A DNA stretch of 64,000 nucleotides from Metridium senile. Lineage: Eukaryota; Cnidaria; Anthozoa; Actiniaria; Metridiidae. The notes beneath the pieces are model-generated. The model saw only the letters and a list, made by a program, of their open reading frames with translations, was not told where the DNA came from and searched no databases. Location: the NCBI GenBank assembly GCA_949775045.1, contig OX459097.1:1833598-1897597 (forward strand). The letters are read 5' to 3'. A program made the translations under genes and the position numbers. Shown piece by piece: positions 22,301 through 28,880 of this stretch (position 1 is its first letter; each line of letters opens with the position of its first letter).

Positions 22301-25215
22301 CCGTTACCCATACCTACGAATGACATCATGGACTTACTTTCACTTTGCCTTACTTCCACTTACTTTCAGTACAACGGCAAACACTACAAACAGCTACACG
22401 GTACAGCTATGGGCTCTCCAGTTTCTGTTGTTGTATCAGAAATTGTTATGCAGAACATCGAGCAGAAAGCCCTTGCTACATTCAGACAGCGACTACCTTT
22501 TTGGTTTCGTTACGTTGATGATACTATCACTGCATTACCTACTGACGACATTCACGATTTTCACAACCACTTGAACAAACAAAACACTCACATACAGTTC
22601 ACCAAAGAGATCGAAGAGAATGGTGCTATACCTTTTCTAGACTGTTTGGTGACTCACAGTGACAATTGCTTACACACAACCGTATACCGCAAACCCACCC
22701 ACACTGACAGACTGCTCGACCAGACATCTTACAATCCCACATCACACAAGGCCACCACCATTAAGACTTTGACTCGACGTGCACAACGTGTTTGTGATTC
22801 ACCTGACAAACTTCATGACGAGTACGAATATTTGCAAAGTGTGTTTGATAAGAACAATTACGATGCTGATTTCGTCGAACGAAACATTCACAACAACACT
22901 TCACTCACTGACAGAGCCGACAATAAACCTACCGCCACTGCTACCATACCGTACATCAGAGGCACCTCTGAGACAATCCAACGCATATTACAACCCTACA
23001 ACATTCGCGTTGCTCACAAGCCCACTATGACATTAAGACGTTTATTGACTAACGTTAAGGACAAAGACGAACCCATTAACAGACAAGGAGCTATTTACAA
23101 AATAGCTTGTTCCGACTGTGACGCTTCTTACATCGGTGAGACCGGCCGTAATTTGAAGACTAGACTAACTGAACACAAACGTGCCACGAAAAACAAAGAC
23201 CCTACTAATCACATTGCCGAACATCACAAACATACTGGACACAACATTGACTGGGATTCTGCCGCCTCTATTACACATTGCACTAATTGGCACCAACGCC
23301 GCATACTTGAAAGCTGGTACACCAAATTACAACAAAAACCACTTAACCGTTGTGCAACACTACCGGCATCTTACAATAGACTCATTAACGACTTCAAGCA
23401 TTCCGCCAATACAATGACTAACACCTACCCACGCACTGACAACAACATTACCAACTGAACCAGACATATAAATACCACCACTGTCTTTTCGTTTCTTTAC
23501 TCTGAAGATGACTTCCGCTCAGGTTGTCGAAACGTCAGTCACCAACACCATCAGTCTTTCTCAAGACTGCACTACCCCGGACGATCATACCTCATCCACA
23601 TCTTTGATCACTTTGATGTGCTAATTTTGATGAATTTGGGGGATCAAAAAGTGTGTTTAATAGAGCTTATATGATGCGATGGGAAATACTTTTGTGGTAG
23701 CTACGTACCAAAAAAATGAGCATGATTTAATTTGGGCCGATGTCCAAATTTTGCACTGGCTTGACAATTTAGTTATCTCACATCATATAAAATACAGCCA
23801 ATCAGAATGATTGTAAGCCGTTGTATATTCGGCGGTATTAATCTGCCTTTTCCCATTGCACATTGCGGGTTCTCTTTATTTGATATAATGTGGGATAGAA
23901 TAGTTATATATAACAGGTTCCCATTTAAATCTGTACCGAGTTTGCCATTTAAATCTGTACTTATGCAAATTGTGTTGATGTGTGCTAAACACACAGATCA
24001 ACAAATCAGAGTATATTATTTCTGAAGTGAACTTCTCTGATTGGTTGATCTGTGTGTTTAGCACACATCAACACAATTTGCATAAGTACAGATTTAAATG
24101 GGAAAGTATAGATTTAAATGGGAGCCTGTTTATATATAGTTAATTATTACCTAAAGGCTTGTGTGTATACTAGAAAATACAATTGACTTGTTGGATATTT
24201 GACGGTATGTCTCTCGAAACCATTGTATTAGTTATATTTTTATGACACATTTTTTTAATGTTGTTCATTTTAGAAGAAGATAGAAACAAGAGTATTGAGG
24301 ATGGTTTAAGTCGTAATCCTGAGCTGATGGATGAAATTGCAACAAAACTTGATCGTCAAACTTCTTCTCGCGCCACAAAGAATTGGAAGGATATTGGGAA
24401 GTCACTCGGAATAGATAAAGATGAGCTAGATCTGATAGAGAAAGGGGGGCATAATCCAGCTGAGAAACTGTTGTTGTATGCCTACAGTTCCCTTCCACCA
24501 GCAAAAACGAAGGCAAAAGAGTTTCGAAGAATTATTATGGGATTCACGAACAGAGAAGATCTACATAAGCTGTTGGTCACATTGGGAATTACAGAGAACG
24601 ATGGTAAGTGCTTTATCTTTATGCGTTATTCCGCGTTATAGTGAATGTACATCATTTGATAGCTTTCCGTAGATAAATAATTTGAAATATTATGACAATT
24701 AGAGGCGGTTATTTGTGTAAGTCTTTTCCCTTTAGACCGATATTTCTGCCAAATCAAAATCAGGTAATATCTAGAAACCTGACTGCTTTGCTAAAGTAGT
24801 CCTACGTTTCTTATCCTTAATTTTTCATGTCAAATGTATTACACGATCTTCTTGACTAATGCATTATTTTCAACTGTTTTTTTTTCGTGACACAAACTAT
24901 ATTTATCATGCAGATCGTCCTTTGAAAAATGTAATACCACCAAACAGTAAAAATATGAAGAAAATGACAGCGGCTTTGAATAAATCTTCACCTGGTCTAG
25001 AAAATTGGAAGGATCTGGCGTCTAGTTGGGGTTATGATTCTGATCATTTCGACTGTCCCGCAGAGAAAAGCCCCACGAAAACATTACTAGAATGGGTGCG
25101 CGATAGTATGGACGACGAAGTCACTGTTGATCAATTCTTAAACATCCTTGGTGATAAGATAAAGAGATACGACGTTAAACAGAAGTTGGAAGAAGAAATA
25201 GAAAAAAATAGATAG
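763..25215 (+). CDS. Roc-COR-HEPN-CARD-triple death domain protein (5' partial, 17 exons)
   Basis: Exons read from the sequence: 763-930, 1267-2974, 3247-3661, 4001-4070, 6493-6526, 7029-7498, 10738-10824, 10956-11045, 11522-11559, 11638-11920, 12785-12874, 13657-13746, 20653-20697, 20768-20812, 21476-21748, 24274-24603, 24914-25215 (stop TAG). Every intron is GT-AG, and the summed length keeps one frame (about 1512 residues). Domains in order: Roc GTPase, COR, DZIP3-like HEPN, CARD, acidic Pro/Ser linkers, and three death domains. By family knowledge, Roco proteins are GTP-regulated dimers, and CARD and death domains recruit caspases or adaptors. I infer a cytosolic innate-immune or cell-death scaffold. 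Most internal domain exons are phase 1-1, which suits exon shuffling. The start is missing. Two shorter genes (Roco-HEPN and CARD-DD) remain possible without RNA data, although I see no internal stop or promoter that requires a split. Confidence 0.72.
3662..5183. other. Intron DNA with one short linker exon
   Basis: Only one coding candidate lies here. It is a 70-base exon, 4001-4070, entering in phase 0 after a TACTAG acceptor and leaving in phase 1 before GTTAGT. It links COR to the HEPN exons in frame. The rest is AT-rich intron sequence without a recognised element. Confidence 0.45.
5184..6170. repeat. Inverted repeat pair (foldback-like) in an intron
   Basis: A segment at about 5188-5350 (GC-rich block with GGGGATTGGGGGCGAG, then AGTAGGGACTGCAGACAACA) returns as its reverse complement at about 5992-6166. 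The two arms share the outer CTAGACTGCGA.CAGTCCC ends and enclose about 640 bp. The arrangement looks like a non-autonomous terminal-inverted-repeat element or two copies in opposite orientation. I could not define a target-site duplication. Confidence 0.55.
6493..7498 (+). CDS. DZIP3-like HEPN domain exons
   Basis: Exon 6493-6526 (ending in phase 2) joins exon 7029-7498. The product reads NFFQLTLLLFRDGNQKLREFF at the start and contains EIRNKSIGHAPDAKIP followed by a TEWPKACNAL-type helix. This is the layout of the HEPN domain of DZIP3 and related invertebrate immune proteins. The R-x5-H signature of HEPN nucleases is present (R of RNKSIGH to its H), so catalytic competence as an RNase is possible. 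The domain ends in phase 1 at a GGTATG donor. It sits directly after the Roc-COR block and before linker exons leading to a CARD. Confidence 0.75.
6713..6770 (+). pseudogene. Possible decayed duplicate of the HEPN start exon
   Basis: After a TATATTTCAG acceptor, the sequence reads RDNLFQRSPSQF in the phase-2 frame. This resembles the RVNFFQLT start of the true HEPN exon 300 bp downstream. It soon runs into the dispersed repeat beginning near 6761. I take it as a relic of a partial duplication, with low confidence. Confidence 0.3.
6761..6985. repeat. Dispersed repeat also found at 54749-54905
   Basis: The block contains GAGCTTGTAATGATAGAGAC, then its near inverse GTCTTTATCATTGCAAGCTC, then CTCGCTTCAATGCAAAGGCC. 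It recurs at 54749-54905 upstream of the TcmP-like gene. The first 80 bases form a hairpin. It probably belongs to a short non-autonomous element family. Confidence 0.65.
7510..7613 (+). pseudogene. Decayed copy of exon 10738-10824 with its 5' splice region
   Basis: This segment matches 10690-10790: TAATTTAAAGTT, a TTAG acceptor, then CCTTTTCTTAACGAATCA. Here the exon is degraded (GATGCGTTTAGATGAG in place of the longer coding start). The two copies flank the mobile element at 7614-10676. The second copy keeps an open frame and good splice sites, and I use it in the gene model. Confidence 0.55.
8590..9412 (+). pseudogene. Broken non-LTR (CR1/L2-like) reverse transcriptase
   Basis: Successive frames read SAYRENHSTETAL, LLIALDLSTAFDTIDD, CGVPQGSVLGP and FHAYADDCQLY. 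These are the conserved reverse transcriptase blocks of CR1/L2-type LINEs. At least two frame changes occur (near 8970 and 9110), and the YADD catalytic box is in a different frame from the GVPQGS block. The copy is 5' truncated and is followed by (TTA)n near 10341, possibly its original tail. It lies inside the 7614-10676 element. Confidence 0.85.
9608..9684. repeat. Near-perfect hairpin
   Basis: GTGTTTTATCAGGTATAAAA on the left pairs with TTTTATACCTGATAAAACAC on the right across a short GC-rich loop. It may be a small foldback element. Confidence 0.7.
9872..9945 (+). tRNA. tRNA-like Pol III unit, probably a pseudogene or SINE head
   Basis: The segment has a B-box GGTTCGAATCC, an A-box-like GTAGTATAATGG and acceptor-like ends (GCCTATG and CATTGGC, six of seven pairs). 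A T run follows a few bases downstream. The T stem and anticodon stem do not pair properly, so I do not assign an anticodon and doubt that it is a working tRNA. Confidence 0.35.
10049..10101. repeat. Short perfect hairpin
   Basis: GACATGAAGCATTATATAATG is followed after about 10 bases by its reverse complement. It lies inside the 7614-10676 element. Confidence 0.7.
10341..10385. repeat. (TTA)n microsatellite
   Basis: About 14 TTA units follow AATTCAATAAATTA. This is typical of the 3' tail of LINEs in this genome, since the element at 13810-15165 has the same kind of tail. Confidence 0.85.
10738..11559 (+). CDS. Linker exons between HEPN and CARD
   Basis: Three short exons of the large gene lie here. 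10738-10824 (phase 1-1) encodes a helix-prone VKKPVNVLVPFLNESLKVEK segment. 10956-11045 (phase 1-1) is acidic and coiled-coil-like (EEKNESRHQETLSAIQHENE). 11522-11559 enters in phase 1 and leaves in phase 0, matching the phase-0 start of the CARD exon. All have clean AG acceptors and GT donors. None shows a named domain. A long low-complexity polypurine run near 11155-11215 lies in the intron. Confidence 0.6.
11638..11920 (+). CDS. CARD exon
   Basis: The exon encodes about 94 residues with the six-helix CARD pattern. It reads RFQHIKDVVIATELLDSLPC (helices 1-2), SQDQKDKI, a TAFKTLIDAIKT helix, and a GGFEMFVRSLVNTGLDHVAVLL end, close to the usual FL.aL..tGq.hLa.lL ending. CARDs oligomerise with other CARDs in caspase and RIG-I-type signalling. 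The donor is in phase 1 (GACG|GTAAG). I am confident of the fold family, but the partner is unknown. Confidence 0.72.
12180..13746 (+). repeat. Tandem duplication of an intron-exon unit (about 872 bp)
   Basis: Two copies of a 90-base phase 1-1 exon (12785-12874 and 13657-13746) encode nearly the same acidic peptide, beginning GEDEPI and ending TRYPLEEEG or TRYWLEEEG. Each is preceded by the same intron sequence: a TTTTTATCATGCCATTCATT array, a TAGTTTGCAAATTAAATAG block and AGTATATATTAAC. The intron itself contains three to four internal copies of the CTTGCTTCTATTCCCTTTCA unit, most in the second copy (12900-13160). Both exons stay open, so the protein carries the peptide twice. Confidence 0.75.
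13810..15165 (+). mobile_element. 5'-truncated non-LTR retrotransposon (Jockey-like)
   Basis: Its insertion interrupts the third partial copy of the duplicated intron. The open frame at about 13815-14760 shows reverse transcriptase blocks: LTTVLSKILEGY, CMIDFSKAFDFIDH, GVPQGTKLGPLLF and the catalytic YVDD. A thumb region then continues in another frame (14768-15001: YNICRNFFQRISDKSKPSHL). It ends in (TTA)n at 15140-15165, after which the intron sequence resumes near 15170. It appears recent, with few breaks, but lacks the endonuclease. Confidence 0.85.
15184..15636 (-). pseudogene. Fragment of a non-LTR ORF with a 2A-like peptide
   Basis: The minus-strand frame contains SGDIDVNPGP, a 2A-like ribosome-skipping motif known from N-termini of some invertebrate non-LTR elements. 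Weakly conserved sequence lies upstream. No reverse transcriptase follows downstream. I read it as a truncated 5' fragment. The first ~100 bases on the plus side belong to the intron repeat (AAAAATACATTTTTCAACTTTCATAAC). Confidence 0.5.
15776..17112. mobile_element. Tc1/mariner-like element with TA target sites
   Basis: The terminal inverted repeats begin CACTTATTTCAATTAAGTTT and run on through GTCACCCCCAAAAA. Both ends are bordered by TA (15774-15775 and 17113-17114). The 1337-bp element carries one degenerate transposase start on the + strand and further disrupted coding traces to about 16250. The right half (16450-17080) shows nothing recognisable. Confidence 0.75.
15871..16056 (+). pseudogene. 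Truncated transposase N-terminus (helix-turn-helix)
   Basis: Sixty-one residues begin with an N-terminal basic helix (NDLRMRAGRLRQFFPMSSK) and a TIARLLGISKRSVVRY helix-turn-helix, then a stop. Downstream frames show TEQE and ENPKKMIAEF fragments with stops. No DDE residues remain, so the copy is dead. It lies just inside the left TIR. Confidence 0.6.
17500..17890 (+). repeat. Third, partial copy of the duplicated intron unit
   Basis: Two CTTGCTTCTATTCCCTTTCA units and the TAGTTTGCAAATTAAATAGG block repeat the intron sequence of 12200-13440. The copy stops at AGTATATATTAACTG before the 90-base exon, so no third exon is present. Confidence 0.75.
17945..19398 (-). pseudogene. CR1/L2-like reverse transcriptase, frameshifted
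   Basis: Reading leftwards from 19398, the frames give YRPISNLSFVSKCCEKVV, QSAYKERHGTETALIKVQN, LLLLDLFAAFDTVVHH, DCGVPQG, then (next frame) VLGPSLFNLYTSSLG and FHFYADDTQIYYTF. The C-terminal thumb follows (LMELHWLPVEQRIKFK, IAPAYIVDLICPYIPSR). At least two frameshifts break it, near 18660-18700 and 18350-18480. Endonuclease sequence is not evident upstream. It lies in the intron between the linker exons and the microexons of the large gene. Confidence 0.9.
19640..19985. other. Intron DNA without recognised content
   Basis: I see no gene, RNA or named repeat between the end of the LINE remnant and the Penelope fragment. The region has an open minus frame of 94 codons without recognisable similarity. 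Confidence 0.4.
19990..20600 (+). pseudogene. 3' fragment of a Penelope-like element (GIY-YIG end)
   Basis: The frame shows two tandem copies of QPLFKSQKLEEILKYTEEKP, then FVVYNYQCDV, which matches the start of the GIY-YIG domain of Penelope-like elements. After a frame break, the typical C-terminus KFDCLVYKMLMIKEK..YLNIQ can be read. The 3' tail contains CTGACGTTGTCGAAACGTTG, similar to the hammerhead-like tail of the complete element nearby. The internal 105-bp duplication (20022-20170) is specific to this copy. Confidence 0.7.
20653..20812 (+). CDS. Two identical 45-base microexons (duplicated)
   Basis: 20653-20697 and 20768-20812 are identical phase 1-1 exons encoding DPLPVNQPDGANGQQ. 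Each is bounded by a GTTGCAG acceptor and a GTATTAC or GTATGAC donor, and the flanking intron is nearly identical too (115-bp period). They add a Pro/Gly/Asn linker before the first death domain. The splice sites look normal, so both may be used. Confidence 0.55.
20815..21475. other. Intron DNA
   Basis: No coding exon is recognised. The segment contains an AT-rich part and a non-repetitive GC-richer part around 21240-21420 with no conserved reading frame. Confidence 0.4.
21476..21748 (+). CDS. Death domain 1 exon
   Basis: This phase 1-1 exon of 91 codons shows LLNQDCVVDCLAINLDIDY, LLKNWRHLADEM (helix 2 with the W of death domains), an SPTLTVLE helix 4-5 region, TIQELMNAV and RKDVLNKLKEKVPG. 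The layout resembles death domains of the UNC5/ankyrin/NF-kB group. Its exon 44490-44783 counterpart in the second gene ends in the same IPG or VPG. Confidence 0.82.
22205..23458 (+). CDS. Penelope-like reverse transcriptase with GIY-YIG nuclease (5' truncated)
   Basis: The 417-codon open frame begins inside the reverse transcriptase (VFDVKSLFTSIPL). It continues with GTAMGSPVSVVVSEI, the catalytic FRYVDDTITALP and FLDCLVTHSDNCLHTTVYRK. A linker precedes a GIY-YIG endonuclease at about residues 290-385 (YKIACSDCDASYIGETGR, then KTRLTEHK, NHIAEHHKHTGH and the E of ESWYTKL). The N-terminal third of the reverse transcriptase is missing. The remainder has no stop, which points to a young insertion. 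It cannot be autonomous. Confidence 0.9.
   Translation: MVFDVKSLFTSIPLQLALDCTQTAITQHTDDTPLPIPTNDIMDLLSLCLTSTYFQYNGKHYKQLHGTAMGSPVSVVVSEIVMQNIEQKALATFRQRLPFWFRYVDDTITALPTDDIHDFHNHLNKQNTHIQFTKEIEENGAIPFLDCLVTHSDNCLHTTVYRKPTHTDRLLDQTSYNPTSHKATTIKTLTRRAQRVCDSPDKLHDEYEYLQSVFDKNNYDADFVERNIHNNTSLTDRADNKPTATATIPYIRGTSETIQRILQPYNIRVAHKPTMTLRRLLTNVKDKDEPINRQGAIYKIACSDCDASYIGETGRNLKTRLTEHKRATKNKDPTNHIAEHHKHTGHNIDWDSAASITHCTNWHQRRILESWYTKLQQKPLNRCATLPASYNRLINDFKHSANTMTNTYPRTDNNITN
23498..23540 (+). ncRNA. Hammerhead-ribozyme-like tail of the Penelope element
   Basis: CTGAAGA at 23502-23508, a possible short helix II and GAAACGTC at 23529-23536 follow the order of the minimal type I hammerhead core. ACT before CTGA can pair with AGT after the cleavage GTC. 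Penelope-like elements are known to carry such motifs. Helix II pairs poorly here, so activity is doubtful. The inverted arm at 22012-22054 carries the same motif on the minus strand. Confidence 0.45.
23905..24135. repeat. Foldback MITE (about 230 bp)
   Basis: AACAGGTTCCCATTTAAATC on the left returns inverted as GATTTAAATGGGAGCCTGTT on the right. The arms stay complementary through ACACACAGATCAACAAATCA in the middle, giving a long hairpin with a roughly 40-base loop. It lies in the intron before the second death-domain exon. Confidence 0.75.
24274..24603 (+). CDS. Death domain 2 exon
   Basis: This phase 1-1 exon of 110 codons contains ATKNWKDIGKSLGIDKDEL (helices 2-3), HNPAEKLLLYAYSS (helix 4) and a REDLHKLLVTLGI final helix. 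It aligns with exon 46675-46980 of the downstream gene (KNWYHIGLRLGL, FAYIYSKHPKLTVEQFKEIM). Confidence 0.8.
24914..25215 (+). CDS. Death domain 3, terminal exon
   Basis: A phase-1 acceptor (CATGCAG) opens an exon of about 100 codons ending in TAG. It shows LENWKDLASSWGYDSD, KSPTKTLLEWVRDS and a VTVDQFLNILGDK helix, then a charged RYDVKQKLEEEIEK tail. It corresponds to exon 48262-48572 of the downstream gene (VKDWKHLARELNIDD, ESPTKLLLEWA). Confidence 0.82.
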
Positions 25216-25619
25216 TTTTTTTTACACAAGTAATGAAAGAAGACAAACGGTGAACACAAGTCAGTACAATGCAAGATTGTCCAAGATATCGATGTTTTAC
25301 ACTTTCTATCAATGTACTAAAAAGGGTTTTTATCATATGACCCGTATTTTGCCCGGCGCGCGCTCTTAAGAAAACCTCCGTAAAAAGTCACGTGATGGTG
25401 TCTGTACGTCTTTTTTCACCTGGTCCGTACAAACAAGTACGGACCCGCTACTCGAAACATCACAACCAAAATGGCCTTTAAATTAAAAAGAGTGTGTCAT
25501 ATGATAAAAAACTTATTAGGTCGGGCCGTACGGGAAAATATTTGGCTTTTGGTCATTTGTACGTCATGACTGCGATTCAACTATTTTCCCGTATGGCCCT
25601 CCCACTCATCATCGGGATG

Positions 25620-26422
25620 ATGTGAAATGCGCTATATGCATGAGCACACTTTATATTACATACTAACCACGCACTATTGTTATAGGCAGTGCTTGGCTGC
25701 AGTGTACGCCATAAATAGTGGATCGTACCTATAGTTAATTGTAAAGCGCATTGAGATGATGTGAAATGCGCTATATGAGCACACTTTATATTACACACTA
25801 ACCACGTACTATTGTAAGTAGCGCTTGGCTGCAATGTACGCCATAAATAGTGGATCGTACATATAGTTAATTGTAAAGCGCATCGAGATTATGTGAAATG
25901 CGCTATATGAGCACACTTTATATTACATACTAACCACGCACTATTGTAAGCAGCGCTTGGCTGCAGTGTACGCCAGAAATAGTGGATCGTACATATAGTT
26001 AATTGTAAAGCGCATCGAGGTGATGTGAAATGCGCTATATAAACACTTTATATTACATACTAACCACGCACTATTGTAAGCAGCGCTTGGCTGCAGTGTA
26101 CGCCATAAATAGTGGATCGTACATATAGTTAATTGTAAAGCGCATCGAGGTGATGTGAAATGCGCTATATAAACACTTTATATTACATACTAACCACGCA
26201 CTATTGTAAGCAGCGCTTGGCTGCAGTGTACGCCATAAATAGTGGATCGTACATATAGTTAATTGTAAAGCGCATCGAGGTGATGTGAAATGCGCTATAT
26301 AAACACTTTATATTACATACTAACCACGCACTATTGTAAGCAGCGCTTGGCTGCAGTGTACGCCATAAATAGTGGATCGTACATATAGTTGATTGTAAAG
26401 CGCATCGAGGTGATGTGAAATG
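25620..26422. repeat. Satellite array, monomer about 125-130 bp
   Basis: About six and a half monomers share CGCTATAT..CACTTTATATTACATACTAACCACG, GCAGCGCTTGGCTGCAGTGT and TAGTGGATCGTACATATAGT. The last monomers are exactly 130 bp apart (26031, 26161, 26291). The same array lies at 59825-60420, and in both places it leads into the same downstream repeat. Long open minus-strand frames arise only from the repetition. Confidence 0.9.
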
Positions 26423-26874
26423 TTATTATAGGAAATTAACTATTCACCTATTTTTAAAATTCACGTTAATTTAGGTCGCGAGAATTTCCTTTAACGTTAT
26501 TGAAAACGTAAATGATAAAGTTGGATGTTAGTTTAAATAACACTATTTTTAATTTTCATCCAAAAGGCTACAATCTGATTAAATGTCAAACGACCCGCAA
26601 ATTATAGTGCATCCTCCGGGTCTATCTCATCGTCACTACTCGAATCTTCTGATGAATATTATTGGACATCAGATGCGTCCTTTAGGATTTCGTTTTGTTA
26701 TGATTGATTTGTTATTTGGCTCGATCGCGTTAATTTCCTTCCTTTAAAAATCTTTAGTCCCTTTTCGCGTTAATTTTCTTCATTTGAAAGCATTTCCCCC
26801 TCTGAATCGCGTTAATTTAGGTCACGTGAATTTAAAGTATGTTAATATGTCCGAGCGTTAATTTCCTATAATAA
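26423..26874. mobile_element. 452-bp MITE inserted in the satellite border
   Basis: The inverted ends are TTATTATAGGAAATTAAC and GTTAATTTCCTATAATAA. The related copy at 60418 lacks it: GATGTGAAATG continues there directly into TATATATAAACATCG. That gives an empty site. It has no coding capacity. Confidence 0.75.
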
Positions 26875-27016
26875 GGTAAACATCGCATTGCATTGCATAC
26901 TAAATTTGTTTTAGGTATTGGTATTAGTATAAATTACTTTATCAATGAGGTTTGTAGTAACTACAGTACCCACAGTTATTATATTAAGTGTAATTTAAAT
27001 AAATAATGTTTTATTC

Positions 27017-27072
<56 letters not shown>

Positions 27073-28510
27073 AATGTGTTTCCATTCCTGGGGGACTTAG
27101 GGGTAAAGGTATTGGGTAGATCACAGGCAGCCCAACTATTCTATCTGAGGATTTTTAAAAGGTAGCGAATAAATTTGATTTTACCACACGCTATATTGAA
27201 AAAAGTTATATATGGAGTGCGCAGACGGGCTTCCTGTGGTATCTTTTTTTGAGTGCGCGAAGATGGGATTCCTGTGGATTACCCCACGCGATTTTCTCGA
27301 GGGTAGAACTTTGACCACAGACAGCCTAAGAAAATCACTTTTTTTCTTTGAAGTAAAATGTTACTAAGCTTTGTCTGTAGTGTATTTAAATACTTTTTGG
27401 ATGGTTTTTAGCTAGATTTAAGCCATATTTTTATTTTCTCCCCCACTAGTAATATAAATATATTTAAAATAGAGTCCCTTCCCCTAGTATTTGATAGTGA
27501 CTGAATAGCTAGTCAATACTGAACTAGAACTATTCCACATGCAGTAACAATTTTTGTTTAATTTAATTGTGCATAGAAATAAGAATACCTTGCATGTAAA
27601 TTTGCTGTATTAATGTGATGATGACCCCTCAAGATCGTTTATATAAAAATATATCATGAAAAACTTTGAAACAAGCCTTTTATCTATGTCTATGTGTATG
27701 ACTATATGTCCTTATTTGTTGCGGGCTCCCTGTGTAGGGTTAGGTCAAGATTCTTCCCCAGGCTCTAACGATATCACAGCTTCTCGGAAGGGAAGGCGGA
27801 AGTATTGAAAGCTTCGCAGAATAACTCGACAACTTTTAAGACCTAAATATTGGTTATTTCAGAGCAAACTTCTGATTATTGCTTAGTAAGAGGTAAGACT
27901 TTGTGAAATATTGATTCTTGCATAAAGTTGTTGTATAAATTACGAGAACTATAATGACTTTTGTGAAGTTTTAAAATGTTTGATAGATCAACCTCAACTC
28001 AGAACTCTCAACTGTACCATGTCATGCACGAAGCTTGGGACAAAGATGCAGTTCAACTTGTTTATTTTAATACATCATGATGCTCCGATAGTCAATTCGA
28101 TGGGTTTTCAGCCTCAATTCGTAAGATACCTCCAAACCTCACGGGACTTTATACAAAATGATGACTTACCTATAGAGTTTGACAGCTTGTGAGGACTAGT
28201 AGATTCCCTGCAGCTGATTTTAGTTTTGTCTCTAAGGGGGGACCCATTTGATTTTTGAGGGGGGATTAGAATATTTTGAAAAAATATTTCCTGCACGAGC
28301 CGAAGGGTTGAAAAACAGGCAGCAGGCAGGCTGGCCCTCTAACATTTTGTAGTAACTATGTGTTTGAAAGATCTTATTCCTGAAAGTTTTGTTGTTTTTT
28401 GTTGTTTCGTTTTCAAGATATTGGAATTGAAATTCACGTCACGCAACATTGTCACACGTTTTCTAGAGCCATAAAAAAATTGTAATTTCGACGCCTGAAC
28501 TTTTGTCCGC
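26875..28510. repeat. Dispersed repeat copy (shared with 60420-61800) and intergenic DNA
   Basis: Blocks shared with the 60.4-61.8 kb copy are TTTTAGGTATTGGTATTAGT, a (TTG)n run (27018-27072), TGTGTTTCCATTCCTGGGGG, GACGGGCTTCCTGTGG and CTCCCTGTGTAGGGTTAGG. After about 28010 the copy decays. I see no gene here. Confidence 0.7.
27018..27072. repeat. (TTG)n microsatellite
   Basis: About 18 TTG units are present. The homologous copy at 60567-60602 has about 12. Confidence 0.95.
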
Positions 28511-28534
28511 CATGTTGGCACTACTGGAGCATAC

Positions 28535-28880
28535 CATGTGAAATTTATGTGAAAAATGTGTGAAATGCATGTGAAAACTTTAACCATGTGAAAAACAATG
28601 TGAAAAAAGCATGTGAAATATCTTTGAACATTTCACATGCATGTGAAAAAAGGTTTTAAAACTAAAACCATGTGAAACTACATGTGAAATATCTTTCAAC
28701 AAATTTCACATGCATGTGAAAATTACCCTCACAACCTACACCATGTGAAACTGCATGTGAAATATCTTTCAACAAATTTCACATGCATGTGAAAATTACC
28801 TCACAATCTACACCATGTGAAACTGCATGTGAAATATCTTTCAACAAATTTCACATGCATGTGAAAAATACTCAAATCAC
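28535..28880. repeat. Left subterminal CATGTGAAA array
   Basis: More than 15 copies of CATGTGAAA or its reverse TTTCACATG occur, including a roughly 64-bp tandem unit (CATGTGAAATATCTTTCAAC, then AAATTTCACATGCATGTGAA). The right end of the transposon (41870-42245) has the same motif mostly reversed. Such arrays are plausible transposase-binding sites. Confidence 0.8.

Larger units (their letters stand above)
21914..23601 (+). mobile_element. 5'-truncated Penelope-like element with inverted tail
   Basis: The element is flanked by a 13-bp TSD, CTTTGATCACTTT (21901-21913 and 23602-23614). Its left end (21950-22207) is the reverse complement of its right end (23345-23601), so an inverted copy of the 3' region is joined in front of a 5'-truncated body. 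This is a common Penelope arrangement. Both arms carry a GTCGAAACGTC hammerhead-like tail. It is inserted between the first and second death-domain exons. Confidence 0.85.

Noticed and set aside
27723..27745. Telomere-like TAGGGTTAGG
   Set aside because: Less than two units, and the same short string is part of a dispersed repeat at three places.
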